From positions 248,001 through 312,000 of the forward strand of contig NZ_AP017457.1 of assembly GCF_002355535.1 (NCBI RefSeq): DNA of 64,000 nt, in the 5' to 3' direction. Positions 1-8,806 of the stretch are shown here, piece by piece (position 1 is the stretch's first letter; every line of letters begins with the position of its first letter). The translations under genes and the position numbers were made by a program. Under the pieces are notes generated by a model. That model was given only the letters and a program-made list of their open reading frames with translations. It made no database searches and was not told where the DNA came from. The stretch is from Aurantimicrobium minutum. Its GTDB lineage: Bacteria > Actinomycetota > Actinomycetes > Actinomycetales > Microbacteriaceae.

Positions 1-1
1 C

Positions 2-1825
2 ATCACACTGCTGAATGCCGAAAGTGTTGCGGCTCAGGCGCGACATACTCCTGTATCAACTATTCCGAGTTCAGTTCCTGCCGTCATCAATAGGTCGTCA
101 GAATGGGAGCATTCTCGGGATTCTTTGCTGGCCTGCCTGGGGAGGAAACATGAACATCCGCTGTTACTGGATCAAGTTCAGGCAGGGCCTCACGCTGTTA
201 TTGCAGGAATGACAGGCTCTGGCAAAACAGAGTTCTTGCTGTCATGGGTGCTCAGCCTTGCCTCGATGTATTCGCCACAGCGGCTTTCCCTTCTTCTCAT
301 TGATTACAAAGGGGGAGCAGGTTTTTCTCGTGTGAAAGACCTACCGCACGTCGCTGGCGTTCTCACTGACCTCACTCCGCATCAAACCCGTCGAGCAATC
401 TCTTCACTACAGGCAGAGATTCGTTACCGGGAGCACGTCCTCGCCGAGGCGGGTGTTGCAGATATTTCAGAATTACCCGAGAAGGTGGAGCTTGCTCGCT
501 TGCTCATTGTGGTGGACGAGTATCGAGTGCTCGCGGAATCTTTCGCCGAGTGTGCAGCTTTGTTTGTAGATGTGGCAGCGAGAGGGCGTTCCCTCGGGAT
601 GCATCTCATCCTCTCAAGCCAGCGAACCGGTGGAGTCATCACTGACGCAATATTGGCAAACTGTTCGCTCAGGGTTAGTTTCCGTGTTTCTGACAAGGCA
701 GATTCGCATACGTTACTTGGTGTTGAGGATGCCTACAATCTGCCCCATATTCCAGGTCGCGCCCTCATCCAAGGAACTGAGGTCCCGCTCACTGAATTCC
801 AGGCAGCTAGAACCACTGATGAAGACCTCCATGCAGTCTTGAAAAAGTCTCAACGCTGGCTTGATGAGAAACCGTTATGGGAACAGCATGTGCCGTGGAA
901 GCCAGAACTACCGCGAGAGATTGCATCCTCTGAGATGCCACCACCTCTTGAAAACTCAGCCTGGCTGGGGATACTCGATATCCCAGAAAATCAAGCTCAG
1001 GACTGGACCCCGTACATCCCACACCAAGACGGAAACCTCCTCGTTACTGGTCCTGCACGTTCAGGAGTGAGTTGCGCAGTGGCCTCACTGCACTCCCAAT
1101 TAGGTGGCTTGGTGCTGCGAGATAGTGAGATTGCGTGGGACGCTGTCGTCGAGGAGCCAGAGTCTCTCCTTCGAGAAGGATCAAAGGTTTTCATTGAAGA
1201 TCTTGATCATCTCCTCGATTGTTTTGGCCTGGAACATCGTGAGCAATTTCTTGCTTCACTGATGAAATGTGTACGGCTTGCGCCCCAACGCAACACAGTT
1301 TTCGTTATTGGGAGTAAAGAAAACCCGCGCGGCACTCAAGCACTGGTGGATTTGTTCCCGATGCGACTGCAGCTTCTCAGCGCATCTGAGCCAGGTCGGG
1401 GCCTCTGGCGGGGCCATCAGATTCAACTCGTCCATGGTGGTGACCTCCAGCCTGAGTCAGGTCAGTGGGGAGAAATGATCTGTGAAGAAGAATGTTCGTA
1501 TGCGGTGATTACTCACCGCAAAACTTCCCTCATCAGTAGTTTGACCAAGGCATACGGGGATCGGGTGAGTGCGCTGAAATCAGCGTTGAACGTCTCTCCT
1601 TCTGTCAACTTTCCTATAGTTATTGGCACACCGGATGAGTGGATGCTCAACCACGCTCAACTCGCCGAAATGAGAGAAGCAGGACTTCTCATTCTTGACA
1701 GATGTTCACCAAGCGAGATACGCGGATTACGTCTGAAATCAGGGTTATTCCCTCACTCCGAGAACGACACAGCCCTCGTGGTTGAACCTGATGGCTCCAC
1801 CACGAGGGCTGTGTTGAGAACTTAG
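2..1825 (+). CDS. FtsK/SpoIIIE (EccC-like) DNA-translocase-type ATPase, 5' end outside window
   Basis: The frame is open to the left edge, so about 607 C-terminal residues are visible and the start lies outside; an internal TTG at 125 is not a credible start. A P-loop ATPase domain shows Walker A GMTGSGKT, the FtsK-type DYKGG motif and Walker B LLIVVDEY. The following SSQR, ILAN and PGRA-type sequence resembles EccC/EssC and FtsK motors. A second, degenerate ATPase unit follows (P-loop-like GPARSGVS, acidic FIEDLDH). Enzymes of this type move DNA or secreted proteins through ring hexamers. No other type VII secretion gene is in view, so the substrate is unknown. The last codons contain a 16-bp inverted repeat, and the stop overlaps the stop of convergent ald. 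Confidence 0.85.
   Translation: MTLLNAESVAAQARHTPVSTIPSSVPAVINRSSEWEHSRDSLLACLGRKHEHPLLLDQVQAGPHAVIAGMTGSGKTEFLLSWVLSLASMYSPQRLSLLLIDYKGGAGFSRVKDLPHVAGVLTDLTPHQTRRAISSLQAEIRYREHVLAEAGVADISELPEKVELARLLIVVDEYRVLAESFAECAALFVDVAARGRSLGMHLILSSQRTGGVITDAILANCSLRVSFRVSDKADSHTLLGVEDAYNLPHIPGRALIQGTEVPLTEFQAARTTDEDLHAVLKKSQRWLDEKPLWEQHVPWKPELPREIASSEMPPPLENSAWLGILDIPENQAQDWTPYIPHQDGNLLVTGPARSGVSCAVASLHSQLGGLVLRDSEIAWDAVVEEPESLLREGSKVFIEDLDHLLDCFGLEHREQFLASLMKCVRLAPQRNTVFVIGSKENPRGTQALVDLFPMRLQLLSASEPGRGLWRGHQIQLVHGGDLQPESGQWGEMICEEECSYAVITHRKTSLISSLTKAYGDRVSALKSALNVSPSVNFPIVIGTPDEWMLNHAQLAEMREAGLLILDRCSPSEIRGLRLKSGLFPHSENDTALVVEPDGSTTRAVLRT
1767..1814. terminator. Strong hairpin inside ftsK-like 3' coding end, probable bidirectional terminator
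   Basis: Perfect 16-bp inverted repeat (arms 1767-1782 and 1799-1814; left arm ACACAGCCCTCGTGGT, 16-nt loop) just upstream of the overlapping stops of two convergent genes. No T-tract follows on either strand, so intrinsic termination is inferred from position and stem strength only. Confidence 0.5.
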
Positions 1826-2937
1826 GCGAAGATAGCGTCCAAGTCGCTGTATTCCATGCCTACAGCAGTTGCTACAGGAGCGTTGGTGACAGCACCAGCG
1901 TGGGTGTTGAGACCTAGGCGGAGTGAGAGGTCTGCCTTGAGTGCTGCGTGCCATCCGTTGTTTGCAATGGAGCGCAGGTAAGGCAGGGTAGCGTTCGTCA
2001 ATGCGTAGGTGGAGGTGTTGGGCACCGCACCAGGCATGTTGGCTACGCAGTAGAACAGAGAGTTGTGCACCTGGAAGGTGGGCTCTGCGTGAGTGGTTGG
2101 GTGGGTGTCTGCGAAGCAACCACCCTGGTCAACAGCGATGTCAACGAGAACACTGCCTGGCTTCATGCGTTTGACCAAGTCGTTGCTGACGAGCTTGGGT
2201 GCCTTTGCACCGGGTATGAGGACAGAACCAATGACCATGTCAGCTTCAAGACAGGCCTTCTCGATTTCGAAGGAGTTCGAAGCGATGGTCTTGATGCGGC
2301 CGTCATACAGGGCGTCGAGCTCGCGCAGGCGGAAGAGGTTGGTGTCCAAAACAGTTACTTCTGCGCCCATACCTGCTGCAACCTGAACAGCGTTGGTGCC
2401 AGCAACACCGCCACCGAGAACAACAACCTTTGCAGGGTGGGTTCCAGGAACGCCGGGAACCAGGAGGCCAGGACCGCCGTTGGGCTTGAGCATGACGTTC
2501 GCCCCCAAGATGGGTGCAAGACGACCTGCAACCTCACTCATCGGAGCAAGCAGAGGTAGCTGGCGGGTGGGAAGCTGAACGGTTTCGTATGCAATAGCGG
2601 TGACTTTGGAGTCAACCAGTGCCTTGGTGAGCTCTGGCTCAGCAGCAAGGTGGAGGTAGGTGAAAAGTACGAGCCCCTCACGGAAGTACTTGTATTCGCT
2701 GGCAATGGGTTCTTTAACCTTGAGCAGAACGTCTGCTGCTGCCCAAACTTCCTCAGCAGTTGCAACAATCTTTGCGCCAGCTGCTTTGTATGCCTCATCG
2801 GTGATCGAGGAGCCGACACCAGCTCCAGACTGAACGAGGACTTCGTGTCCGTTACCAACAAGTTCGTGAACGCCTGCGGGGGTAATTGCAACGCGGAACT
2901 CGTTGTTCTTGATTTCGGTTGGTACTGCGACCTTCAT
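1822..2937 (-). CDS. ald: Alanine dehydrogenase
   Basis: Catalyses NAD-linked oxidative deamination of L-alanine to pyruvate and ammonia, and the reverse. Starting at the ATG at 2937 gives 371 residues, the usual Ald length; an AGGAG ribosome site lies just upstream, so the longer reading frame to 2982 is rejected. Catalytic Lys75 (LLKVKEP) and His96 (TYLHLAAE) match the known Ald positions. The Rossmann motif GGGVAGTNA and a DQGG segment (usual Asp270 region) are present. A 7-bp hairpin (2956-2962 with 2969-2975) sits in the 5' leader and could be regulatory. The stop codon overlaps the stop of the convergent ftsK-like gene. The 264-bp upstream gap to tRNA-Lys is AT-rich and must hold the promoter. 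Confidence 0.95.
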   Translation of the reverse strand: MKVAVPTEIKNNEFRVAITPAGVHELVGNGHEVLVQSGAGVGSSITDEAYKAAGAKIVATAEEVWAAADVLLKVKEPIASEYKYFREGLVLFTYLHLAAEPELTKALVDSKVTAIAYETVQLPTRQLPLLAPMSEVAGRLAPILGANVMLKPNGGPGLLVPGVPGTHPAKVVVLGGGVAGTNAVQVAAGMGAEVTVLDTNLFRLRELDALYDGRIKTIASNSFEIEKACLEADMVIGSVLIPGAKAPKLVSNDLVKRMKPGSVLVDIAVDQGGCFADTHPTTHAEPTFQVHNSLFYCVANMPGAVPNTSTYALTNATLPYLRSIANNGWHAALKADLSLRLGLNTHAGAVTNAPVATAVGMEYSDLDAIFA

Positions 2938-3201
2938 GGGATCTCCTGAATCGAGCTCACCCCTCGTTGGGTGAGTACTCAACTACTTTATCTTTTCCAA
3001 TGACGAAATCGAAAGTATTTTTATGAAAATCATACGGATTTCGTAATTTCATTGGTTGAAACCGATGGTTTCCACGTAATGGCAAACAAAACACTCTGTG
3101 GGGTTGTGCGCCGAATAAAAAGCATCAAATACTCAATTCGACCAGCGCGCTTAGTGCTGATAATGTTGTCTTTCGGTTCGGAACACAATTTCGAACCAAC
3201 T

Positions 3202-3274
<73 letters not shown>

Positions 3275-3283
3275 CAAACATTC

Positions 3284-3311
3284 AGACCACCTCTCGCCAG
3301 GTGGTCTTTTT
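3284..3311 (+). terminator. Rho-independent terminator of tRNA-Lys
   Basis: Stem AGACCACCT / AGGTGGTCT (3284-3292 with 3299-3307), 6-nt loop, followed by a run of T on the + strand. Confidence 0.92.
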
Positions 3312-3344
3312 GTTTCCCTGGAAGAGATGGTCTGAATGATTGGA

Positions 3345-4079
3345 CTAGGGGAGCACTATCTGAGCTTGTGAGCTCACAGTGCTGCCAGTGAAATTGTTAG
3401 TCAACATCAGGTTTGAAATCTGTGAACCCAGCTGCTGAGCAATTCTGTCCTGCTCATTAGTTGTGTTTTGCTCACCCTTGTATCCGGCAGTTGCAAAAGC
3501 AGTATCAGCATCAGATTTGGTCACAAAAAGCTGTGTCGTCAGTACTTCGGAACCGTTTTCCCAAATTTTGACGTGGATGTGCACGGTTCGCCCCGGATAC
3601 CATCCAGGAAAAATCGTCTGGAATGTGACTTGCCCTTTTTCATTCGTTGTTTTAGTGCCTCGAAGGAATGTTTTATCGCCGCAATCAGCACAACCTTCCT
3701 TGGGATCAGTTACTCCTGAATATTGACCTTGGGCATTGGCATGCCAGATATCTACACGTGCATTGGGAATTGGCTGGCAATTCGTGTCTACCACGGTCAA
3801 TGTCAACGTCATTGGAAGTCCAGCTTGTCCTTCTGTGATGTCTGAACGAACGAAGTCACCAGATTTGTAATAGGGACCTTCTGTGACAGATGGAGATGCG
3901 GGGACACTTCCTTCACAGTTCACAGCGTTGCCGGAGGTATCAACCGTTGTGGTTGATTTAGTGGAGGCCGAGACAGCAATGGTTGCAGGGCTTGTGTCCA
4001 TTGATGCCGTTGTTGAGCATCCTGCCAAGGCAAGGACAGTCAGGAGGGAGCCGGTAGTGGCGAGGGTAATTTTCTTCAT
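3345..4079 (-). CDS. Intradiol dioxygenase-fold lipoprotein
   Basis: A 244-residue exported protein with a lipoprotein signal (MKKIT... lipobox LAGC, Cys21), then a Ser/Thr-rich linker and an intradiol ring-cleavage dioxygenase beta-fold. The expected Fe(III) ligands are visible: Tyr in TEGPYY, Tyr in GWYPGR, and two His in VHIHVKIW. Cytoplasmic family members cleave catechol or protocatechuate; the physiological substrate of the surface-anchored form is unknown. The start at 4079 is fixed by the signal peptide and by a TAGCGT -10 box (4087-4092) 7 nt upstream, consistent with a leaderless mRNA; the longer frame to 4163 is rejected. Monocistronic; divergent from the next gene. Confidence 0.88.
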   Translation of the reverse strand: MKKITLATTGSLLTVLALAGCSTTASMDTSPATIAVSASTKSTTTVDTSGNAVNCEGSVPASPSVTEGPYYKSGDFVRSDITEGQAGLPMTLTLTVVDTNCQPIPNARVDIWHANAQGQYSGVTDPKEGCADCGDKTFLRGTKTTNEKGQVTFQTIFPGWYPGRTVHIHVKIWENGSEVLTTQLFVTKSDADTAFATAGYKGEQNTTNEQDRIAQQLGSQISNLMLTNNFTGSTVSSQAQIVLP

Positions 4080-4238
4080 GCTGCCCACGCTAAGAGGATT
4101 TCCTATGTCTGGGCTATGAAAATCTGATGGGGAAATTATGAGTTTTCCCAATACGGAATTCAAACAGCAACTAAGGTGTTTTATAACGAGGATTTGTTTT
4201 GTGCACCTAATAGAACCTCAAAGGATAGGCGTCTTCAC

Positions 4239-5084
4239 GTGCTGAAAATCACTAGAAATTCAATCTCAGTTGCCGCGATTTGTGCGAGCTTCGTGATGAC
4301 TTTCACCGCTACGCCCAGCGTTGCTGCACCCGCACAACCCTGTTCGGTTCAAGTAATCAGCTCGGGTTCATTGACTTGCACTCTCGATGCTGGGCAGACC
4401 ATCTCTTTTGTGATGAAAGCAGGAAATGGTGGAGCCGGTGGAAACGGCGGGGTCGGTGGTAGTGGCTCAGGAGCGATGGGCGGAATTGGCGGCCAAGGCG
4501 GGACTGGAGGTGTTGGTGGATCAGGAGCCAAGTCTGATTTCACCTACACGAATAATTCTGGTTCTGTTCAGTCTTTGAGATTCGTTGTTGGAACTAGTGG
4601 CTCAACTGGCGTAAACGGCACCAATGGTGCTCCAGGTGTTGCTGGTACTAGCGGAACTTCTGGTGGTGACGGCTTATCTTCTGTGTTGAGCATTAGCTCG
4701 GTCACGATCTACGAAGTCTTGCCCGGCCTTGGCGGAACTGGTGGAACTGGAGGTGCTCCAGGCGGTCCTGAAATGAACATGGGATTCACTGTACCTGGCG
4801 CGCCTGGCATCCCCGGAGTCAACGGCATTGCTGGCTCCAACGGTACTGGCGGAACATTGACTACGACTTGGCAGGAAGCCTCTTTCATTTCAATCACTGC
4901 TATCAATAGCCCACAGCCAACTGCTTCAGCGACGCCTGCACCAGCCACAGAAAACAATTCTGGTTTGGCAACCACGGGAGCTGATTCAGCTCCGGAAATA
5001 TTCCTATTCGCCACTGGCGGTCTTGGCCTCATCGGAATTGGAATTTTGTTGGTTCGAAAAAAACTAAGCGGCACCAACGCCTAG
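4239..5084 (+). CDS. Secreted Gly-rich surface protein with LAXTG sorting signal
   Basis: About 281 residues, starting at the GTG at 4239, which has AAGGATAGG 9 nt upstream; a GTG at 4176 would add 21 residues ahead of the signal peptide. An N-terminal signal peptide ends near SVAA-PAQ. The middle is low-complexity, with many GG, GGxG and collagen-like GxP repeats. The C-terminus has LATTG-AD, a hydrophobic span and RKK, which is the architecture of a sortase substrate of the LAXTG class used by actinobacterial class E sortases. Probably covalently attached to the wall. No sortase gene is in the window. The function is unknown; an adhesive or matrix role is a guess. It overlaps the convergent VIT gene by 21 bp. 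Confidence 0.8.
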   Translation: MLKITRNSISVAAICASFVMTFTATPSVAAPAQPCSVQVISSGSLTCTLDAGQTISFVMKAGNGGAGGNGGVGGSGSGAMGGIGGQGGTGGVGGSGAKSDFTYTNNSGSVQSLRFVVGTSGSTGVNGTNGAPGVAGTSGTSGGDGLSSVLSISSVTIYEVLPGLGGTGGTGGAPGGPEMNMGFTVPGAPGIPGVNGIAGSNGTGGTLTTTWQEASFISITAINSPQPTASATPAPATENNSGLATTGADSAPEIFLFATGGLGLIGIGILLVRKKLSGTNA

Positions 5085-5789
5085 TAGTGAACCAACTAGA
5101 TACGTTGCAGTTACTGCAATCGCTCCAAAGAAAAGTTGGCGCAGAGCACTCTTCCACCAAGACTTCCGGGTAAACCGAGCAGCGATACCTCCCGCAACCA
5201 GTAGGCCGACACCTCCTGTTGCGAGACCAAGCCACAAAGATTCAAATCCGAGAGCATAGGGAATCAAAGGAATAAATGCCCCGGCTGCAAACATCGCGAA
5301 GGAGGACATCGCTGCAATCCACGGAGAAGGTTTGGAGTCGGGATCAACACCCAGCTCCTGCGTGATGTGAATGCGCGCAGCTTGTTCGGAGTTTTGGTGA
5401 ACCTCTGAAGCGGCGAACTGCGCGGTCTTCTCGGTCATACCCATTTCGATGAAGTTAAGCACCAACTCGTTTTCTTCACCTTGCGGGTTTCGAGCGTGAG
5501 CTTGACGCTCAATCTCTAACTCTGAATCGACCTGTTCATTTGCTGTCTTGACCGAGGCATATTCGCCCAAAGCCATCGAGAACGCACCGGCAACTAGACC
5601 AGCAGCGCCGGTGAGGACAACTGTTTGAGGGCTTGCTCCTGCGGCGCCGATACCCGCAATGAGGGCAATGTTGGAGACAAGTCCGTCCATGGCGCCGAAT
5701 ACTGAAGCACGCAGCCATCCACCTGAGAGATCAGGGTGAGAGTGATCGTACTCGTGGGGGTCAGCACCCTTAAGGGGAGTCGAAATCAT
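5064..5789 (-). CDS. VIT1/CCC1-family iron/manganese transporter
   Basis: A 241-residue inner-membrane protein of the vacuolar iron transporter (VIT1/CCC1) family, which move Fe2+ or Mn2+ across membranes. The N-terminal DGLVSNIALIAG motif and the GEYASVKT segment are typical. About five membrane segments can be traced, with a cytoplasmic helical stretch rich in Glu (residues about 85-130: ELEIERQ, ENELVL, MGMTEKTA) that is the metal-binding region in this family. It lies 2 bp downstream of a 67-residue membrane protein gene on the same strand, so the two probably form an operon. The 3' end overlaps the Gly-rich gene. Confidence 0.9.
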   Translation of the reverse strand: MISTPLKGADPHEYDHSHPDLSGGWLRASVFGAMDGLVSNIALIAGIGAAGASPQTVVLTGAAGLVAGAFSMALGEYASVKTANEQVDSELEIERQAHARNPQGEENELVLNFIEMGMTEKTAQFAASEVHQNSEQAARIHITQELGVDPDSKPSPWIAAMSSFAMFAAGAFIPLIPYALGFESLWLGLATGGVGLLVAGGIAARFTRKSWWKSALRQLFFGAIAVTATYLVGSLLGVGAA

Positions 5790-5791
5790 GG

Positions 5792-5995
5792 TTAGAAGTC
5801 GTAAGGCTCGTTCTCGAGCTCGTCCTGCTGGCTTTCCTTCACCACATCAGCGACGGCTAGGGCAACAGAAATTCCCCATCCCAGCCACACAAGAATCAAA
5901 CGCCAGTCGCGAGGGCCACGCAATGTGGCACGCAGTGCCGTAAAGCCGCCGAAGAGGGCACCGAGCACACTGGCATTGAATAAAAACTTGCGCAT
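5792..5995 (-). CDS. Small membrane protein upstream of VIT transporter
   Basis: A 67-residue protein with one or two hydrophobic segments (FNASVLGALFGGF and LVWLGWGISVALAV) and an acidic C-terminus. I do not recognise a family. It is first in a two-gene unit with the VIT transporter. A TAACCT -10 box (6002-6007, minus strand) lies exactly 6 nt before the ATG, indicating a leaderless transcript and supporting the start. Confidence 0.75.
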   Translation of the reverse strand: MRKFLFNASVLGALFGGFTALRATLRGPRDWRLILVWLGWGISVALAVADVVKESQQDELENEPYDF

Positions 5996-6074
5996 GTCTC
6001 AAGGTTACCGGTTCGTCGGCACGCCCGCGCCTTTCGGCTGTTTTCCCAGGTGCCCCGCCTAGGCTCAATACGTC

Positions 6075-7229
6075 ATGATTCGTTTTAATTCGGTCACCAA
6101 GAAATACGCAGGTTCTTCTCGTCCTGCCCTCAACGGGGTTGATTTCGAGATTCAGCGTGGCGAGTTTGTCTTCCTCGTTGGTGCCTCAGGTTCAGGTAAG
6201 TCTTCCTGCCTGCGTTTGATGATTAAAGAAGACAAGCCCAATGCAGGATCTATCCACGTTCTCGGTCAGGACCTTGGGTCGATTTCCAGTCGCAAGGTTC
6301 CCTATTTCCGCCGAAACTTGGGCGTGGTTTTTCAGGACTTCCGTCTGCTTCCCAACAAGACAGTTTTTGACAACGTCGCATTCACCTTGCAGGTGATTGG
6401 TAAGTCTCGAGGTTTCATTCAAGAGGCTGTTCCCGACGTTCTTAAAATGGTTGGTCTCGCCGGTAAAGCTCAGCGTTACCCTCACGAACTTTCTGGTGGT
6501 GAGCAGCAGCGCGTAGCGATTGCGCGCGCCATTGTGAACAAACCCGCACTTCTTCTAGCTGATGAGCCAACAGGTAACCTTGACCCTGCCACCAGTGCAG
6601 GAATTATGGCTCTGTTGGAGCGCATTAATGCTGGTGGAACCACCATTGTGATGGCGACGCACGCGGCAGACTTCGTTGACCGCATGCAAAAACGCGTGAT
6701 TGAACTTGTTGCTGGTCAGATTGTTCGTGATGAGCGTGAATCTGGCTATGGAAACACGGCAGCCCTTCCCATTGTGGGCGCTGACGCCACCATCAACTCC
6801 ACTGGCGATCACACAGCTGCTGCCGCAGCTGCGATGGCGGCAACGACGCGTCCACAAGGTATCATCACTGAGTCGCAACAGCCTCAAATTATTGAGACAA
6901 CTGACATTGTTGTTCCCACTCCAGTATTTGATCCGGTCGATGAAATCACCATGGATGCTGTTCCTGAGATCCCTAGCGCCTATGACACCGGTGAGATTGA
7001 TGACTTGGGTGATTTGAACGAACTCTTTGGCATGAATGATTCGCGCCCTGTTCCTCGTCTTGACCCTCCTGCGTTTGCCGATACTCCGGCAACGGAGCAA
7101 ACAGAATCACTAACGAAGCCTGGTGTTGATCTCAATGCTTTGCCGCTGACAGAGCGTTTGCGTATTCAGGCGCAACAACGTGCAAAGAAATCTGGCAATG
7201 ATGACCAGAATGTGGGGCCTGTTCGATGA
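6075..7229 (+). CDS. ftsE: Cell-division ABC ATPase FtsE with long C-terminal extension
   Basis: ATPase of the FtsEX complex, which controls septal peptidoglycan hydrolysis at the divisome. Walker A GASGSGKS (residues 36-43), signature LSGGEQQR and Walker B LLADEPTGNLDP are intact. The ATPase core ends near residue 225, the usual FtsE length, but the protein continues to 384 residues with an Ala-rich, then acidic/Pro-rich, low-complexity tail ending in a basic stretch (LRIQAQQRAKKSG). The gene overlaps ftsX by ATGA, so the two are translationally coupled. No Shine-Dalgarno is seen; a TAGGCT box ends 9 nt before the ATG. prfB, which precedes ftsE in many actinobacteria, is absent here. Confidence 0.95.
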   Translation: MIRFNSVTKKYAGSSRPALNGVDFEIQRGEFVFLVGASGSGKSSCLRLMIKEDKPNAGSIHVLGQDLGSISSRKVPYFRRNLGVVFQDFRLLPNKTVFDNVAFTLQVIGKSRGFIQEAVPDVLKMVGLAGKAQRYPHELSGGEQQRVAIARAIVNKPALLLADEPTGNLDPATSAGIMALLERINAGGTTIVMATHAADFVDRMQKRVIELVAGQIVRDERESGYGNTAALPIVGADATINSTGDHTAAAAAAMAATTRPQGIITESQQPQIIETTDIVVPTPVFDPVDEITMDAVPEIPSAYDTGEIDDLGDLNELFGMNDSRPVPRLDPPAFADTPATEQTESLTKPGVDLNALPLTERLRIQAQQRAKKSGNDDQNVGPVR

Positions 7230-8140
7230 GGTTTGCACTGGTCTGGGCAGAGGTTGCTAATGGTCTCCGCCGGAACTTCTCCATGGTTGTTTCGGTTATT
7301 TTGGTGACCTTTATTTCGCTGACCTTTGTTGGTACAGCAATCCTGATGCAGATGCAGATTGGCCAGATGAAGAACTATTGGTACGACAAAGCACAGGTTG
7401 CTGTGTACCTCTGTACTGAAGTCTCAGCCGGCGAGAACTGTATTGATGGGGCAGCTACTGAAGCTGAAGTCCAAGCAGTAGAAGAAACTCTCTCTTCAGA
7501 AACGTTGTCCCCATTTATTGACAAGTACTACTTCGAAGATCACGAACAGGCTTACGCGAACTTCCAAGAACAGTTCAAAGACAACCCTGTTGCTGAATAT
7601 GTCACTCCGGAACAGCTCAACGAAACCTTTTGGGTAAACCTCAAAGACCCTTCGCAATCTGCAGTCCTTGTTGAGGCGTTATCGGCACAAAAGGGCGTAG
7701 AAGCTGTCACAGATCAACGCAGTTACCTGGATCAGATTTTCTCCATTCTCAACTCTGCGAGCTACACCGCCATTGGTGTTGCTGGGTTGATGCTGATCGC
7801 AGCTGTGCTTCTGATCGCAACAACTATTCGTCTTTCTGCTTTCTCGCGGCGTCGTGAACTGGGCATTATGCGTCTAGTGGGTGCCTCCAACCGCTTTATT
7901 CAAACCCCGTTCATTTTGGAAGGTGTGTTTGCTGCATTGGTGGGGTCGATTATGGCCGGTGGCGCAATCATTGCTCTCGTTCATTTCTTCGTACAGGGTT
8001 ACCTGGCAGTCAACATCCCACTGACCTCCTTTGTGGGACTGAGCGAGGCATTCTTTGTCGTGCCAATCTTGGTGGTCGTGGGATCACTGCTGGCAGCGAT
8101 CTCAGCCAACTTCGCTATCACGCGATACCTCAAGATTTAG
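7226..8140 (+). CDS. ftsX: Cell-division permease-like protein FtsX
   Basis: A 304-residue integral membrane partner of FtsE. It has an N-terminal cytoplasmic segment and TM1 (about 20-45), a large extracellular domain (about 50-170) that in this family activates cell-wall hydrolases, and three further TM segments (about 175-200, 225-250, 270-298). The conserved RRRELGIMRLVGAS motif follows TM2. Its ATG overlaps the ftsE stop (ATGA). The next gene in the same direction is smpB, the conserved actinobacterial order. Confidence 0.96.
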   Translation: MRFALVWAEVANGLRRNFSMVVSVILVTFISLTFVGTAILMQMQIGQMKNYWYDKAQVAVYLCTEVSAGENCIDGAATEAEVQAVEETLSSETLSPFIDKYYFEDHEQAYANFQEQFKDNPVAEYVTPEQLNETFWVNLKDPSQSAVLVEALSAQKGVEAVTDQRSYLDQIFSILNSASYTAIGVAGLMLIAAVLLIATTIRLSAFSRRRELGIMRLVGASNRFIQTPFILEGVFAALVGSIMAGGAIIALVHFFVQGYLAVNIPLTSFVGLSEAFFVVPILVVVGSLLAAISANFAITRYLKI

Positions 8141-8198
8141 ACCCAGCATGGGGCGCGTAAACTAGGACTTTGCGCATGAAGCTTGAAGGAGGTGTGCA

Positions 8199-8675
8199 AT
8201 GCCGAAAGAAAAAGGTCAAAAGGTTGTTGCCACCAACCGTAAGGCTCGCCACGACTACAACATCATTGACACCTATGAGTGCGGCTTGGTGTTGTGGGGG
8301 ACAGAAGTAAAGTCTCTGCGCCAAGGCCGGGCATCGCTGACAGATGGTTACGCCTTTATTGAAAATGGGGAAGCGTGGCTTGATGCCGTGCACATCCCTG
8401 AATATCACCAGGGAACCTGGAACAACCACACACCCAGGCGTAAGCGTAAGCTGCTGATGCACAAGCAGGAGATCACCAAGCTCGCTAACAAAGTGAAGGA
8501 GGGCGGTTACACCCTCATTCCCTTATCGCTCTATTTCAACGATGGTCGGGCAAAAGTTGAACTTGCCCTGGCTAAGGGTAAAAAGGAATACGACAAGCGC
8601 CAGGCCCTGCGCGAACGCCAAGACAAGCGCGAAGCAGACCGAGCTATCTCTGCACGCAAACACTTGGGCGAGTAA
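8199..8675 (+). CDS. smpB: SsrA-binding protein SmpB
   Basis: A 158-residue small basic protein that binds tmRNA and delivers it to stalled ribosomes for trans-translation. Family motifs are present: [21 protein letters not shown] near the N-terminus, [12 protein letters not shown], and a Lys/Arg-rich C-terminal tail that mimics the missing mRNA. A strong GGAGG lies 8 nt upstream of the ATG. Its RNA partner ssrA is 131 bp downstream on the same strand. Confidence 0.98.
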   Translation: MPKEKGQKVVATNRKARHDYNIIDTYECGLVLWGTEVKSLRQGRASLTDGYAFIENGEAWLDAVHIPEYHQGTWNNHTPRRKRKLLMHKQEITKLANKVKEGGYTLIPLSLYFNDGRAKVELALAKGKKEYDKRQALRERQDKREADRAISARKHLGE

Positions 8676-8806
8676 ACTCACAGCTCACGGGAATAATTAT
8701 TGTCAGGTGCGCGTTGTACACTTCAACTGCGCAATAAATACGCGCCAGAGCGAGCTTGACTCGTTTTCACAACTCAACAGCGCATGATGTGACAACGCAC
8801 TCTCAT

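Noticed and set aside
125-1825. TTG at 125 as the start of the FtsK-like protein
   Set aside because: The frame stays open to the left edge and no start signal precedes the TTG; the gene is truncated by the window.
1948-2559. 203-codon frame antisense to ald
   Set aside because: Shadow of ald; no initiation signal and Cys/Val-rich nonsense-like composition.
8756-8788. TTGACT / CATGAT as ssrA promoter
   Set aside because: The spacer is 21 bp and the -10 lies about 19 nt before the mature 5' end; not convincing.
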